DNA of 64,000 nucleotides from a bacterium (GTDB lineage Bacteria > Zhuqueibacterota > Zhuqueibacteria > Zhuqueibacterales > Zhuqueibacteraceae): contig JAKLJX010000006.1 in the NCBI GenBank assembly GCA_023150945.1, forward strand, positions 276,789 to 340,788. The letters run 5' to 3'. The notes under the pieces are model-generated. The model had not been told where the DNA came from. It made no database searches and worked only from the letters and a program-made list of their open reading frames with translations. Shown piece after piece: positions 46,582-54,806 of this stretch (positions within the stretch are counted from its first letter, which is position 1; every line of letters begins with the position of its first letter). The position numbers were made by a program, and so were the translations under genes.

Positions 46582-47226
46582 ATGAGATATCAGGAATTCA
46601 AAAATCAGGTGCGGCGCTATCCGGTGGTTACAGCCAGTTTGCTCAATTCCTTGGGCGAGGACGAACGCGTGCTGCGCAACCAGTTGAGCCGCTGGCAAAA
46701 GCAGGGTTTGATCCTGCGGTTGAAAAAGGGCATGTATCTGCTCAATCGCGACGATCGCAGCCTGCATCCCTCGCCCTTTTTTCTTGCCAATCAGATGGTA
46801 TTTCCCTCGTACATCAGTCTCGAAAGCGCGCTGGCATTTTATCAAATGATTCCCGAGGTGGTTTATCAAGTCACCAGCGTGACCACTGGCAAGCCGGCGC
46901 GATATATTTCTGCGGAGGGGGCGTTTGCCTTTCGGCATGTTAAGCCCGAATTGTTTTTCGGCTTTACTGCGCTGCGCGATGAAAGCGGTTTCGACATTTT
47001 GATCGCGGAGCCGGAGAAAGCGCTGCTCGATTTTTTCTATTTCAATCTCCCGCAGTTTTCGGAGAGTGATCACAGGATTTTTGCGGAGTCCTACCGCATT
47101 GCCGGAGAAGGAATTTTGCGGCCCGGCCTGCTCGAACAGTATGCCGCGCGTTTTTCCTCGAAAAAGCTGCGGCGCGTCGCGCATTTGTTCAGTGAAACCC
47201 ATCTTGCTGGGGGCGTGCATGCGTGA
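46582..47226 (+). CDS. abiEi: AbiEi-family antitoxin
   Basis: 214 residues. The N-terminus is a winged helix (VTASLLNSLGEDERVLRNQLSRWQKQGLILRLKKGMYLLN), followed by SYISLESALAFYQMIPEVVYQVTSVTTGK and AEPEKALLDFFYF, the AbiEi C-domain pattern. It represses the operon and neutralises AbiEii. The stop overlaps the start of abiEii by 8 bases. The pair is a type IV-like toxin-antitoxin module with abortive-infection activity in its relatives. Confidence 0.9.
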   Translation: MRYQEFKNQVRRYPVVTASLLNSLGEDERVLRNQLSRWQKQGLILRLKKGMYLLNRDDRSLHPSPFFLANQMVFPSYISLESALAFYQMIPEVVYQVTSVTTGKPARYISAEGAFAFRHVKPELFFGFTALRDESGFDILIAEPEKALLDFFYFNLPQFSESDHRIFAESYRIAGEGILRPGLLEQYAARFSSKKLRRVAHLFSETHLAGGVHA

Positions 47227-48025
47227 TCTGCTGCTGCAACGATTGCCGCCGGAACGCCCGGCGGCGGAGAGGCGCCATCACCTGCGGGAAATGCTGCAAA
47301 TCATCTTGTTGAAGATTTTGCACGAATCGCCCGACGGCACAGCCCTGGCCTTCACCGGCGGCACGGCATTGCGCCTGCTGCACGGCCTGCCGCGCTTCTC
47401 CGAGGATTTGGATTTCTCCCTGATTCGCCCGGAAAAATACGGCTTCGATCGCTTGGTGAAGCATGTTCAAACCAGCCTCGCCAAGCTGGCCCTGCCTGCG
47501 GATTTCAAAGCCAAAAGCGAGAAAAGCGTTCAGCATCTTCACGTTCAATTCCGGGGCTTGCTGCAGGACGCGGGTTTATCGTCGCAAGCCGGCCAGAAAC
47601 TGCCGATCCGTTTGGAAATCGACGCCAATCCCCCGGGCGGCTGGCAAACGGCAGTCGCCTTGCTCTCCGGATTTCAGACGTTTCCGGTTTTGCATTTCGA
47701 TCTGCCGTCTTCTTTTGCAACCAAGCTGCATGCCTGCCTCTACCGGCGTTATGCCAAAGGCCGAGATTTCTATGATCTGATGTGGTATCTCGGCAAGAAA
47801 ATCCGGCCGAATCTCGCCGTGTTGAACGAGGCCATCGCGCAAACGCAAGCAACGCCGGCCGCATTCGATGCCCGGCTTTTGCAACAAGCTTTGCTCCGCC
47901 GCCTCGCCGCTCTGGATGAAAAACAACTTCAGCAGGAGGTCGCGCCTTTTCTCATTCACCCCGAAGAGTTGAAACTGCTCGAATTCGACTTGATGCAGCA
48001 GGTGGTGCAGGGATATGAGTTCTGA
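47219..48025 (+). CDS. abiEii: AbiEii nucleotidyltransferase toxin
   Basis: 268 residues. TALAFTGGTALRLLHGLPRFSEDLDFSL is the DNA polymerase beta-like motif (GG..LRL, then SEDLDF with metal-binding aspartates), followed by the FATKLHACLYRRYAKGRDFYDLMWYL region. AbiEii-type toxins transfer nucleotides to tRNA or other targets. Overlaps abiEi by 8 bases. Between this gene and the terminator at 48151 lies a remnant of an amidase 3' end. Confidence 0.92.
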   Translation: MRDLLLQRLPPERPAAERRHHLREMLQIILLKILHESPDGTALAFTGGTALRLLHGLPRFSEDLDFSLIRPEKYGFDRLVKHVQTSLAKLALPADFKAKSEKSVQHLHVQFRGLLQDAGLSSQAGQKLPIRLEIDANPPGGWQTAVALLSGFQTFPVLHFDLPSSFATKLHACLYRRYAKGRDFYDLMWYLGKKIRPNLAVLNEAIAQTQATPAAFDARLLQQALLRRLAALDEKQLQQEVAPFLIHPEELKLLEFDLMQQVVQGYEF

Positions 48026-48040
48026 AACACCAATACCGGC

Positions 48041-48132
48041 GCGAACGCGGCGAGATCAAACGGCTCACTGTCGCCAAGACTTATCAACAGGCCACGGATT
48101 TTCACCAAAAGCATCCGCCGCTGTTTCCGTAA
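48041..48132 (+). pseudogene. Amidase 3'-end remnant
   Basis: The frame GEI..LTVAKTYQQATDFHQKHPPLFP followed by a stop matches the amidase C-terminus (LAVARAYQEATDFHKKHPPLFP). In the last 60 bases 52 are identical. It is followed directly by a strong terminator, as expected for the original 3' end of an amidase gene. The AbiE module thus sits between two amidase 3' ends. Confidence 0.8.
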
Positions 48133-48150
48133 ACTGTAAATTCCTCGTTC

Positions 48151-48180
48151 AGCCACGGTTCCACCGTGGCTTTTTTGTTT
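48151..48180 (+). terminator. Intrinsic terminator
   Basis: AGCCACGGT and ACCGTGGCT (48151-48171) form a perfect 9-bp stem with a 3-base loop, followed by TTTTTTGTTT. It follows the amidase remnant and would also terminate the abiE transcript. Confidence 0.9.
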
Positions 48181-48360
48181 GGGTCTTCGCGAGCTTTGCA
48201 TTTGTAATCCGATCAAATTATATTGCTGCAATTCATGAAGGAATCACCACCGCCCGGGCGCTTTTTGAATAAAGGCGCAGCCGTTCATAGGCATGATTGA
48301 TCATCAAAACAACTGGCCGGGCGGTATGTTCAGATAACCCCACAAAATCGGGGAACGCTG

Positions 48361-51300
48361 GTGACTTCGAAAAAATCCTATACCAAAATCCGACTCTTCA
48401 TCGCCTCGCCGGGCGACGTGACGCCGGAGCGCGACCGGCTTTTGAAAATCGTGCAGGAATTCAATCAACCCAATGGCTTTTTGGACGAGATTGGCGTCAC
48501 ATTGCAGCCTCTCGATTGGCGTTCACATGTCGCGCCGTTGATGGGCCGGCCCGAGGCCGTGGTGTTGGAACAACTGCCGGTGGAAAGTTGGGATATTTTC
48601 GTCGGCATCATGTGGTCGCGCTTTGGCACGGCTACAGGTGCCGTGGATCCGCAAACCGGCTTCAGCTTTGATTCCGGCACGGAGGAGGAATTCACCCTCG
48701 CCTATCATGCCTGGCAGCAAAAGCAGCGGCCAGAGATTTTGTTTTATCGCTGCATGCGCCCCATTCCGCCGCGCAATTTGAATATCGACCAGTATCAGCG
48801 CCTCGAAGCATTCTTCCAAGAATTCTCGCCCGAGGGCAAGCACCCCGGCTTTGTGCAGGAATTTGAGTCCACCGATGATTTCGCCAGCCGCGTGCGCCTC
48901 GATCTCGAACGCCTCTTGCTCAAATTGCGTCCGGCAAGCGAACCGCCGCCGGTTTCTGCAGTGCAGACCGTGGCGCATGAGCCGGCGCGCCAGCGCTATC
49001 TCGAAACCATGATCAAAACCCATCAGCATCTGCCGGTGGCCGGTTTTGAAACCAACCTGCGCATTCCCATTCCGCTGGAGAAAGTGTATATCACGCTTAA
49101 AGCGCGCATGAACGAATTGGAGCATGCGCGCGGCGCGCTGGACTCTCCCGCACACAAACGCGGTTCGGTTCGACATAAGACTTCGGCAAGCTCAGTCGAA
49201 CCGCTCACCGACCCGGCACAACCCGATCAAACAGTAAACGTGCAGCAAGCCCTGCAATTCGCCCTGCAGCGCGACTATGACGGACTCGTGCTGCTCGGTT
49301 ATCCCGGCGCGGGCAAAACCACGCTCACCAAATACTTTCTGCTTTGCTTTGCCGGCAACAAAGCCGAGCAACAACTCGGCCTGTCCCGGCAACTGCTGCC
49401 GATTCTGCTCAGCCTGCGCGACATCGATCCCGAACAGCCGCTCACGGCCAACATTCTTGCCTCTTTGCAAAAGTATCATCTCGATTTATCAGAAGAGTTC
49501 TTCCTGCATTACTTGCAAGCAGGCCGCGCCATTCTCCTGCTCGACGGACTCGATGAAGTGCCGACCGAAAAGAAACGCGCCCTCGTCAGCCAATGGATTC
49601 ACCATCAAGCGCATCTCGCCTTTCCGAAATGTCCGGTGCTCGTGACCTCGCGCTTCTCCGGGTATCGTGGTGAGGCGATCTTGCCGGGTTACTATCTGCG
49701 TCTGGAAATTCAAGATTACGGCATGCCCGAGGTGCAGCAGTTTCTCGAAAACTGGCTCATCGGCGTGGAAACGCATGTACAAGAGGACAACGAGTATTGG
49801 CGCAGTCAGGCAAAAAGCCGCGCGGAAAATTTGTTTCAGCGCATCGAGGCGGCGCCGGCGCTGCGCGAGCTGGCGGTGAATCCGCTGATGCTGCAGATCA
49901 TTGCGCTGGTGCATCGCGATCGCGGCACTCTGCCCGAGCGCCGCGTCGAACTCTATAAAGAATGCACCGATGTTTTGCTGGAGCGCTGGGACAAAGCCAA
50001 AGGTCTGGAAGTTCTGCTCTCCGCAGCCCAGGCGCGCCAGCTCTTGCAGCCGATTGCGCTGTGGATGCATTCCGTGGAAAACCGGCGCGAGGTGAGCAAG
50101 GCCGAGCTGCTGACGTTCATGCAGCCGCATCTCGGCCGCATCAAGCGCGAGGTGGATCCCGAAGAGCTGCTGCAAAACTGGCAGGAGCGCAGCGGCATTT
50201 TCAAGGGTGAAGGCGATACTTACTTTTTCCATCATCTCAGCTTTCAGGAATATCTCACCGCCGAGGAGATTCGCAACACGCGGCAGGCCGACATTCTGGT
50301 CAAGCAGTTTGACCAGGCCTGGTGGCGCGAGCCGACGCTGCTGGCCATGGGCCTCACCAATCCCCCGATTTTTGCTGATTTCATGCGGGTTTTGCTGCGC
50401 GCGCAATGGCGCGACGGCGCGCGGGTGGATTTCCTGCTGCGCTGCGTCGATGAAACTTTGGTCAAAGACGAGGCCCCGTTTGTGCATGCGCTCAAGAAGC
50501 TCAAGCGTTTTGAGCCGCGTTATTATGCTTTGCTCGCTTTGGAACGCATTGGTACAGACACCGCCGAGGCGGCGGTGGCGCAGTCACAAAACGACAGGGA
50601 CGAACGTCTGGCCGGCGAGGCGCGCAGCATTTACCGGCGCATGGCCCTCGATCAAATTCAAATCGAAATGCCCGAGGTCAAACTGGTTAGAACCGCTTTC
50701 AAAGGGAAAACCCACGATCTGCCGGCCCGCATTTTCAATTACTCAGAGTTGAATGCGGAATACATTCTCATCAAGAGCGGCAAGTACAATTATTCGGTCA
50801 CCAAAAATGAAGTTGAAGTGCCGCCGCTGTACTTTGCCAAATATCCGGTGACCAACAAGCTCTACAACCGTTTTATTACCTATCTTGCCGGAAAGGGTGA
50901 GGAGGAGGCATTTGCGAATTTGCCTCTTGAACGGTTTGCCGAAAGCTTGCGCGTCAAAGCCAAAGAAATCCCAAGCTTCATAAAATACCTGGGCAATGAC
51001 CCGAGGAAATGGGCTGAAACGCTCAAAACAAAAACAGAAGACAAGCGCTTTTTGGGTGAAGATCAACCGGTGGTTCGTGTCAATTGGTTTGACGCCGTGA
51101 CCTATTGCCATTGGCTGAGCGAGTTGCAAGGGGCAAGGGGCAAGGGGCAGGATGAGAAAATGATCTATCGCTTGCCCACCGAGCAAGAATGGGAATGGGC
51201 CGCGGGCGGAGGCAAAAGAAAGTATCCGTGGGGCAATGACGAACCGGATGAAACCCGCGCGAATTATGGCGGAAAAGTGGGGCAGACTACGCCGATGGGC

Positions 51301-51549
51301 GCTTACCCGGCCGGGGCAACGCCGGAGGGACTGATGGATATGGCCGGCAATGTTTGGGAGTGGTGTGGGAATTTATATGGCAAAGAAAATGTTCTGGGAG
51401 AGACGGCGCGCGCGCTGCGAGGCGGGGCGTGGAGCTACTATCCTGAGCTTCTGCGCTGCGTGGCTCGCTACAGCAACAATCCCGACGACCAATGGTACTA
51501 CTACGGTTTTCGGGTGGTCTGCGCCCAGTCTGCTTTTGATACTCTGTAA
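48361..51549 (+). CDS. DUF4062-NACHT-FGE protein with DGR-type variable C-terminus
   Basis: 1062 residues. Residues 8-190 are DUF4062 (IRLFIASPGDVTPERDRL, a TIR-related signalling fold). Residues about 300-560 are a NACHT NTPase: LLGYPGAGKTTL Walker A near 310, ILLLDGLDEVP Walker B near 390, then the helical NACHT extension. About 570-790 is a helical linker. From about 800 to the end is a formylglycine-enzyme/C-type-lectin fold (YRLPTEQEWEWAAGGG, GLMDMAGNVWEWC, LRGGAWSYYPELLRC, YYYGFRVV). The last about 30 codons have the Asn/Tyr/Ser/Asp-rich pattern of a retroelement-diversified binding site. Start is GTG 48361 after GGGGA. Related NACHT proteins are antiphage NLR-like sensors; here the lectin fold is the likely ligand-recognition end. 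No catalytic cysteine pair for formylglycine synthesis is expected or evident. Confidence 0.88.
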   Translation: MTSKKSYTKIRLFIASPGDVTPERDRLLKIVQEFNQPNGFLDEIGVTLQPLDWRSHVAPLMGRPEAVVLEQLPVESWDIFVGIMWSRFGTATGAVDPQTGFSFDSGTEEEFTLAYHAWQQKQRPEILFYRCMRPIPPRNLNIDQYQRLEAFFQEFSPEGKHPGFVQEFESTDDFASRVRLDLERLLLKLRPASEPPPVSAVQTVAHEPARQRYLETMIKTHQHLPVAGFETNLRIPIPLEKVYITLKARMNELEHARGALDSPAHKRGSVRHKTSASSVEPLTDPAQPDQTVNVQQALQFALQRDYDGLVLLGYPGAGKTTLTKYFLLCFAGNKAEQQLGLSRQLLPILLSLRDIDPEQPLTANILASLQKYHLDLSEEFFLHYLQAGRAILLLDGLDEVPTEKKRALVSQWIHHQAHLAFPKCPVLVTSRFSGYRGEAILPGYYLRLEIQDYGMPEVQQFLENWLIGVETHVQEDNEYWRSQAKSRAENLFQRIEAAPALRELAVNPLMLQIIALVHRDRGTLPERRVELYKECTDVLLERWDKAKGLEVLLSAAQARQLLQPIALWMHSVENRREVSKAELLTFMQPHLGRIKREVDPEELLQNWQERSGIFKGEGDTYFFHHLSFQEYLTAEEIRNTRQADILVKQFDQAWWREPTLLAMGLTNPPIFADFMRVLLRAQWRDGARVDFLLRCVDETLVKDEAPFVHALKKLKRFEPRYYALLALERIGTDTAEAAVAQSQNDRDERLAGEARSIYRRMALDQIQIEMPEVKLVRTAFKGKTHDLPARIFNYSELNAEYILIKSGKYNYSVTKNEVEVPPLYFAKYPVTNKLYNRFITYLAGKGEEEAFANLPLERFAESLRVKAKEIPSFIKYLGNDPRKWAETLKTKTEDKRFLGEDQPVVRVNWFDAVTYCHWLSELQGARGKGQDEKMIYRLPTEQEWEWAAGGGKRKYPWGNDEPDETRANYGGKVGQTTPMGAYPAGATPEGLMDMAGNVWEWCGNLYGKENVLGETARALRGGAWSYYPELLRCVARYSNNPDDQWYYYGFRVVCAQSAFDTL
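51427..51516 (+). other. Candidate DGR variable region (VR)
   Basis: The codons run GCG TGG AGC TAC TAT CCT .. CGC TAC AGC AAC AAT .. GAC GAC CAA TGG TAC TAC TAC GGT. Clusters of AGC, TAC, GAC and AAC are what adenine mutagenesis of AAC codons in a template would produce. They fall exactly at the ligand-facing loop of the C-type-lectin fold that ends GFRV. The DNA template (TR) is not in this window. Confidence 0.7.
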
Positions 51550-51574
51550 CTCTGACAATCTGTTACTCTGAAAA

Positions 51575-51609
51575 AGGCGGGCGGAACGCCCGCCTCGAAA
51601 TTTTTTTTT
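51575..51609 (+). terminator. GC-rich hairpin with T-run downstream of the VR
   Basis: AGGCGGGCG (51575-51583), loop GAA, and CGCCCGCCT (51587-51595), then nine T within 51600-51609. It reads as an intrinsic terminator after the NACHT gene. Known DGR targets also carry a GC-rich hairpin shortly downstream of the VR that aids target recognition; this one begins 58 bases after the VR end, so both roles are possible. Confidence 0.8.
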
Positions 51610-51628
51610 GAAATCTCGAGGAGGCGGC

Positions 51629-51988
51629 ATGTCCACCAAAGCGCAAGAATTCTTGGCGATCAAACGTGGTTATGATTTTTCAAAATGGTTGTTGCAGCAC
51701 ACCGGCAAATTTCCCAAAAGCTACCGTTTCAGCGTGGCGGCAAAGCTGGAGAATGCCAGTTTGGGTTTCATCGAGTTGACCTCGGTTGCCAACATGCGCC
51801 GGGACAAACTGCCCCTGTTGAAACAAGCCGATGAAGCGCTGGCAAAGCTGCGGCTGTTGTTCCGGCTCAGTTATGAAATGCGCTTCATCAATCTGCAATC
51901 CTATGAACATGGCAGCAAGCTCATGAATGAAATGGGGCGTTTGCTGGGCGGGTGGATCAAAAACCCCGGCGCAGCGCCGGCTGTTTGA
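51629..51988 (+). CDS. avd: Avd-like DGR accessory protein (four-helix bundle)
   Basis: 119 residues, all helical. KRGYDFSKWLLQHTGKFPKSYRFSVAAKLENASLGFIELTSVA, KLPLLKQADEALAKLRLLFRLSYEM and LMNEMGRLLGGWI closely follow the layout of Avd proteins (LYP..Q.IPR..R..., then LA.LR..LR, ending VGRILGSWI in phage BPP-1). Avd is a pentameric, basic bundle that binds the DGR reverse transcriptase and is essential for mutagenic homing. The ATG at 51629 has GGAGG 6 bases upstream. Its place right after a VR-bearing gene is the canonical DGR order (target, avd, TR, RT), but TR and RT do not follow. Confidence 0.8.
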   Translation: MSTKAQEFLAIKRGYDFSKWLLQHTGKFPKSYRFSVAAKLENASLGFIELTSVANMRRDKLPLLKQADEALAKLRLLFRLSYEMRFINLQSYEHGSKLMNEMGRLLGGWIKNPGAAPAV

Positions 51989-52007
51989 GACAATGCGCCA
52001 GCCGCAG

Positions 52008-52084
52008 AATGTCATTCAGGAGGAATCCTGTGAGGTAATTGGCGCCCTGCTCAAATTTTCACAGGATCCTTGCAGGATGACATT
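52008..52084. repeat. Long imperfect palindrome, dispersed repeat family
   Basis: AATGTCATTCAGGAGGAATC.. (52008-52033) and its near-complement ..GGATGACATT (52059-52084) are 26-base arms with about six mismatches around a 25-base centre. A related sequence, ATTGTCATTCTGGAAGAATC, appears inside the ABC ATPase gene at 52835-52862. So this is a mobile or dispersed palindromic repeat family. Confidence 0.7.
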
Positions 52085-52244
52085 GATGGTGGCGATACTT
52101 TTCAAGGTAACAGAGCAGTAGCCATACAGACTTGACCGCTGGTCAAGCGGAGAAGAGTCCAACTGACGGCGCGCGCTCTGCGCGGCGCCTCGTGGAACAA
52201 TACCACAGAGAATCTGCCTTGCGCGGTTCGCAACAGATGCGTTC

Positions 52245-52410
52245 GTGGTAACGCCTTTAGGCGTCGAACCAAAGTTGCACTCTCAGCCGCCTGCTGGTTG
52301 ATAGCTTTCGCAAACCGCGTGAGCAGCAATTCCTGAACGCTCTGCATTCTTCTTAAGGCTCAACGCCTGAAGGCGTCACTACAAGCCTCGTTGCCTGAAG
52401 GAGTTACTAC
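52245..52410. repeat. Distant REP copies
   Basis: GTGGTAACGCCTTTAGGCGT (52245-52264, forward), AACGCCTGAAGGCGTCACTA.. (52362-52382, reverse) and TTGCCTGAAGGAGTTACTAC (52391-52410, reverse, degenerate) belong to the same GTAG-hairpin family as those around the RAYT at 6435. This shows the family is dispersed in the genome. They fill most of the gap between avd and the ABC transporter genes. Confidence 0.75.
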
Positions 52411-52425
52411 GAACCTCGCTCAACA

Positions 52426-54063
52426 ATGCCCCCTCTCCTCGAAATCCACCACCTGCACAAACGCTTCGGCGACACCCTCGCGCTCGAGGGCGTGAGCTTG
52501 ACCGTCAACGCCGGGGAGATTCACGCCGTGCTCGGTGAAAACGGCGCAGGCAAGACCACGCTCATGAACATTCTCTACGGCCTGGTGGCGGCCGATGCCG
52601 GCGAAATCAAGCTCGCGGGCAAACCCTTTCGGCCGGCGAGTCCGGCAGCGGCGATTCAGGCCGGCATCGGCATGATTCACCAGCATTTCATGCTGGTGCC
52701 CACCTTCACGGTGATGGAAAACTTCCTGCTCGGCAACTCCCGCTTCAGCGTGCGCGGCCCTCGCCGGCAACAGGCACAAAACGAAGTGCTGGCGCTTTGC
52801 AAGCGGCTCGGCATTGATATGGAGCCCTCTCCTCAATTGTCATTCTGGAAGAATCTTGTGAAGTCTCACCGCCGCCCGCCTGGTGCAAAAAGGTTTCCTC
52901 GCAAAGGCAAAACCAACGATGAACCGCGCCAATCCCCCAAGCCGGGCTTTGCGCTGTACAGCAAAATCGCCGATCTCTCCGTGGGCCAGCGCCAGCGCGT
53001 GGAAATCGTGAAGATTCTGCTCCGGCAATGCCGGCTGCTCATTCTCGACGAGCCGACCGCAGTGCTGGCGCCCCAGGAGGTCGAGGAGTTGTTTGCCTTG
53101 TTGCGGCGGCTGCGCCGCGAAGGCTACGCGATGATTTTCATTTCGCACAAGATTCACGAAGTGCTGGCGGTGAGCGACCGCCTCACCGTGTTGCGCAGCG
53201 GCCGGGTCTCGGGCAGATTCAACACCGCCGAGGCGAGTCTCGAACTGATTGCCGCGGCAATCACGCCGCAAGCCTCTGCGCCGGCGGCCGCGCCGGCTGC
53301 CGGCCGGCCGGGCCGCGTGGTGCTGCGGGCGCAAGCGCTGGCGGCCTTCGGCAACGCCGGCCAGCTCAGCCTCGATGATCTTTCATTCGAATTGCACGCC
53401 GGTGAGATTTTGGGTGTCGCCGGCGTCGATGGCAATGGCCAGGCGGAGCTGGCAGAAGTGTTGCTCGGCGTGCGGCCGCTGGCCCGCGGCCTGCTCGAGC
53501 TGGAAGGCGAAACCTTGGCGGGCAAGACCAGCCGCGCGCGTTTTGCCGCAGGTTTGGCGCACATTCCCGCCGATCGCCACGAGCTGGCGCTTTTCCCCAC
53601 GCTCTCGGTGGCGCAAAACGCAGCGGCCTTCGCCTATCGCGAAAGCTCTTCCCACAAGTGGGGATGGCTGCGTCTGGCCAGGCTGCGCGAGTACAGTGAA
53701 AGCATCGTGCGTGACTTCGACGTGCGCGTGGCCAATCTCGCTTTGCCGGTCACCACCCTCTCCGGCGGCAATCAACAGAAACTCGTGGTCGGCCGCGAGC
53801 TGGCGCGCCGGCCGAAAGTGCTGATCGCGGTCAATCCCACCCGCGGCGTGGACCTGAGCGCGACCGCAAAGATTCACCAGGAAATCCTTGCCGCGAAAGC
53901 GCAGGGCGCGGCGATTTTGCTGATCTCGACCGAACTGAGCGAAGTTTATGCGCTGGCGGATCGCATTGCGGTGTTGTTCAAAGGCCGGTTTGCCGGCATC
54001 TTTCCGCCGGAGATTTCGCCGGAGCAGATTGGCGCGTTGATGCTGGGTGAAAGCAGCAAATAA
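52426..54063 (+). CDS. ABC importer ATPase, nucleoside/sugar type, with in-frame insertion
   Basis: 545 residues with two ATPase cassettes, as in YufO/RbsA-like importers. Walker A is in LGENGAGKTTLMN; MIHQHFMLVPTFTVMENFLLG is typical of nucleoside (BMP-family) systems. The first signature is LSVGQRQRVEI, with LLILDEPTAVL. The second half has GVAGVDGNGQAELAEVL (a normal degenerate P-loop) and LSGGNQQKLVVGREL. Residues about 137-180 (PSPQLSFWKNLVKSHRRPPG to PGFALYS) are absent from the family; their DNA starts with the palindromic repeat noted at 52008. Two permease genes follow at 54861 and 56073. No substrate-binding BMP lipoprotein gene is adjacent. Confidence 0.92.
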   Translation: MPPLLEIHHLHKRFGDTLALEGVSLTVNAGEIHAVLGENGAGKTTLMNILYGLVAADAGEIKLAGKPFRPASPAAAIQAGIGMIHQHFMLVPTFTVMENFLLGNSRFSVRGPRRQQAQNEVLALCKRLGIDMEPSPQLSFWKNLVKSHRRPPGAKRFPRKGKTNDEPRQSPKPGFALYSKIADLSVGQRQRVEIVKILLRQCRLLILDEPTAVLAPQEVEELFALLRRLRREGYAMIFISHKIHEVLAVSDRLTVLRSGRVSGRFNTAEASLELIAAAITPQASAPAAAPAAGRPGRVVLRAQALAAFGNAGQLSLDDLSFELHAGEILGVAGVDGNGQAELAEVLLGVRPLARGLLELEGETLAGKTSRARFAAGLAHIPADRHELALFPTLSVAQNAAAFAYRESSSHKWGWLRLARLREYSESIVRDFDVRVANLALPVTTLSGGNQQKLVVGRELARRPKVLIAVNPTRGVDLSATAKIHQEILAAKAQGAAILLISTELSEVYALADRIAVLFKGRFAGIFPPEISPEQIGALMLGESSK

Positions 54064-54299
54064 GGGCAAAAAGCAGAGCCGCCCATCCGGGAGGCCCAGC
54101 CGGGCGGTGGCGTTTTCAGAAGGGCACAGAATTCCACAACCGCCAAAAGGCCATCAATTCGCTTGACATTATCGGCGAAAGCTGCTATTGTTGCCTACAA
54201 TCTCAAACGCTTGATCTCGACTGTGATTGTTGCCAGCGCGATTTTCGTTCGGAGGGGAAGCTGTGAGGGCTGATCGCGAGAGCAGAAAGCGGACCGCGC

Positions 54300-54524
54300 A
54301 TGGTTGGCAAAGGCACCGTGAAAACACGGCAGACCGATCACGCGTTCAGCGATCGCGATCATCCTATGGAAGTATATGAGCACGGCGACGGGTGTTTGAT
54401 CTTTGTCGGCAAGCGCGGTCGCGTTCATGTCTTTGACGGGGAATCCCATCTTGCCAGCTTCCGCATGAGCCGGAGAGCAAGACATGAAAAGGTCAAACAA
54501 GGGAAGTGGCTCAGAATCCATTGA
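54300..54524 (+). CDS. Small conserved-type hypothetical protein
   Basis: 74 residues. MEVYEHGDGCLIFVGKRGRVHVFDGESHLASF followed by RHEKVKQGKWLRI looks like a compact beta-barrel-type small protein with a conserved layout (a short beta domain then a basic helix). No catalytic motif. It is followed by a second small gene at 54594. Together they interrupt the ABC transporter genes and may be a small operon or a toxin-antitoxin-like pair; I cannot place them in a family. Confidence 0.45.
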   Translation: MVGKGTVKTRQTDHAFSDRDHPMEVYEHGDGCLIFVGKRGRVHVFDGESHLASFRMSRRARHEKVKQGKWLRIH

Positions 54525-54593
54525 ACACCAAAATAGAGGTGGCCTGATGAAGCTTCTGAGCAAACGTGAAATTGCCGAGGTCAGCTCTTCACG

Positions 54594-54806
54594 GTGGAAA
54601 TTTCGGAATCAGAGCTGGACAGCTACCGTCAACTCTTGCTCTACGCATTGAAAAGTCTTCAGTCGCAAACGATCGCACGGCTTTTGGGCGATGAGCCACA
54701 CGAGTTAGAAGGTCTATTGGATGATATTGAGAACATTTTGGAAGAAGCCGGGTTGCTGGCCGTAAAAAATCAAAAAGCCCGCAAACCGGTGTTTAACACT
54801 AACTAG
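54594..54806 (+). CDS. Small helical hypothetical protein
   Basis: 70 residues, GTG start at 54594, helical throughout: ELDSYRQLLLYALKSLQSQTIARLLGDEPHELEGLLDDIENILEEAGLL. An upstream ATG (54547, MKLLSKREIAEV..) opens a different frame that soon breaks, so the true 5' end is uncertain. Partner of the 54300 gene by position only. Confidence 0.4.
   Translation: MEISESELDSYRQLLLYALKSLQSQTIARLLGDEPHELEGLLDDIENILEEAGLLAVKNQKARKPVFNTN

Noticed and set aside
51989..52425. DGR template repeat or reverse transcriptase after avd
   Set aside because: No sequence resembling the VR with AAC codons and no RT motif; the stretch is explained by a palindrome and REP copies.
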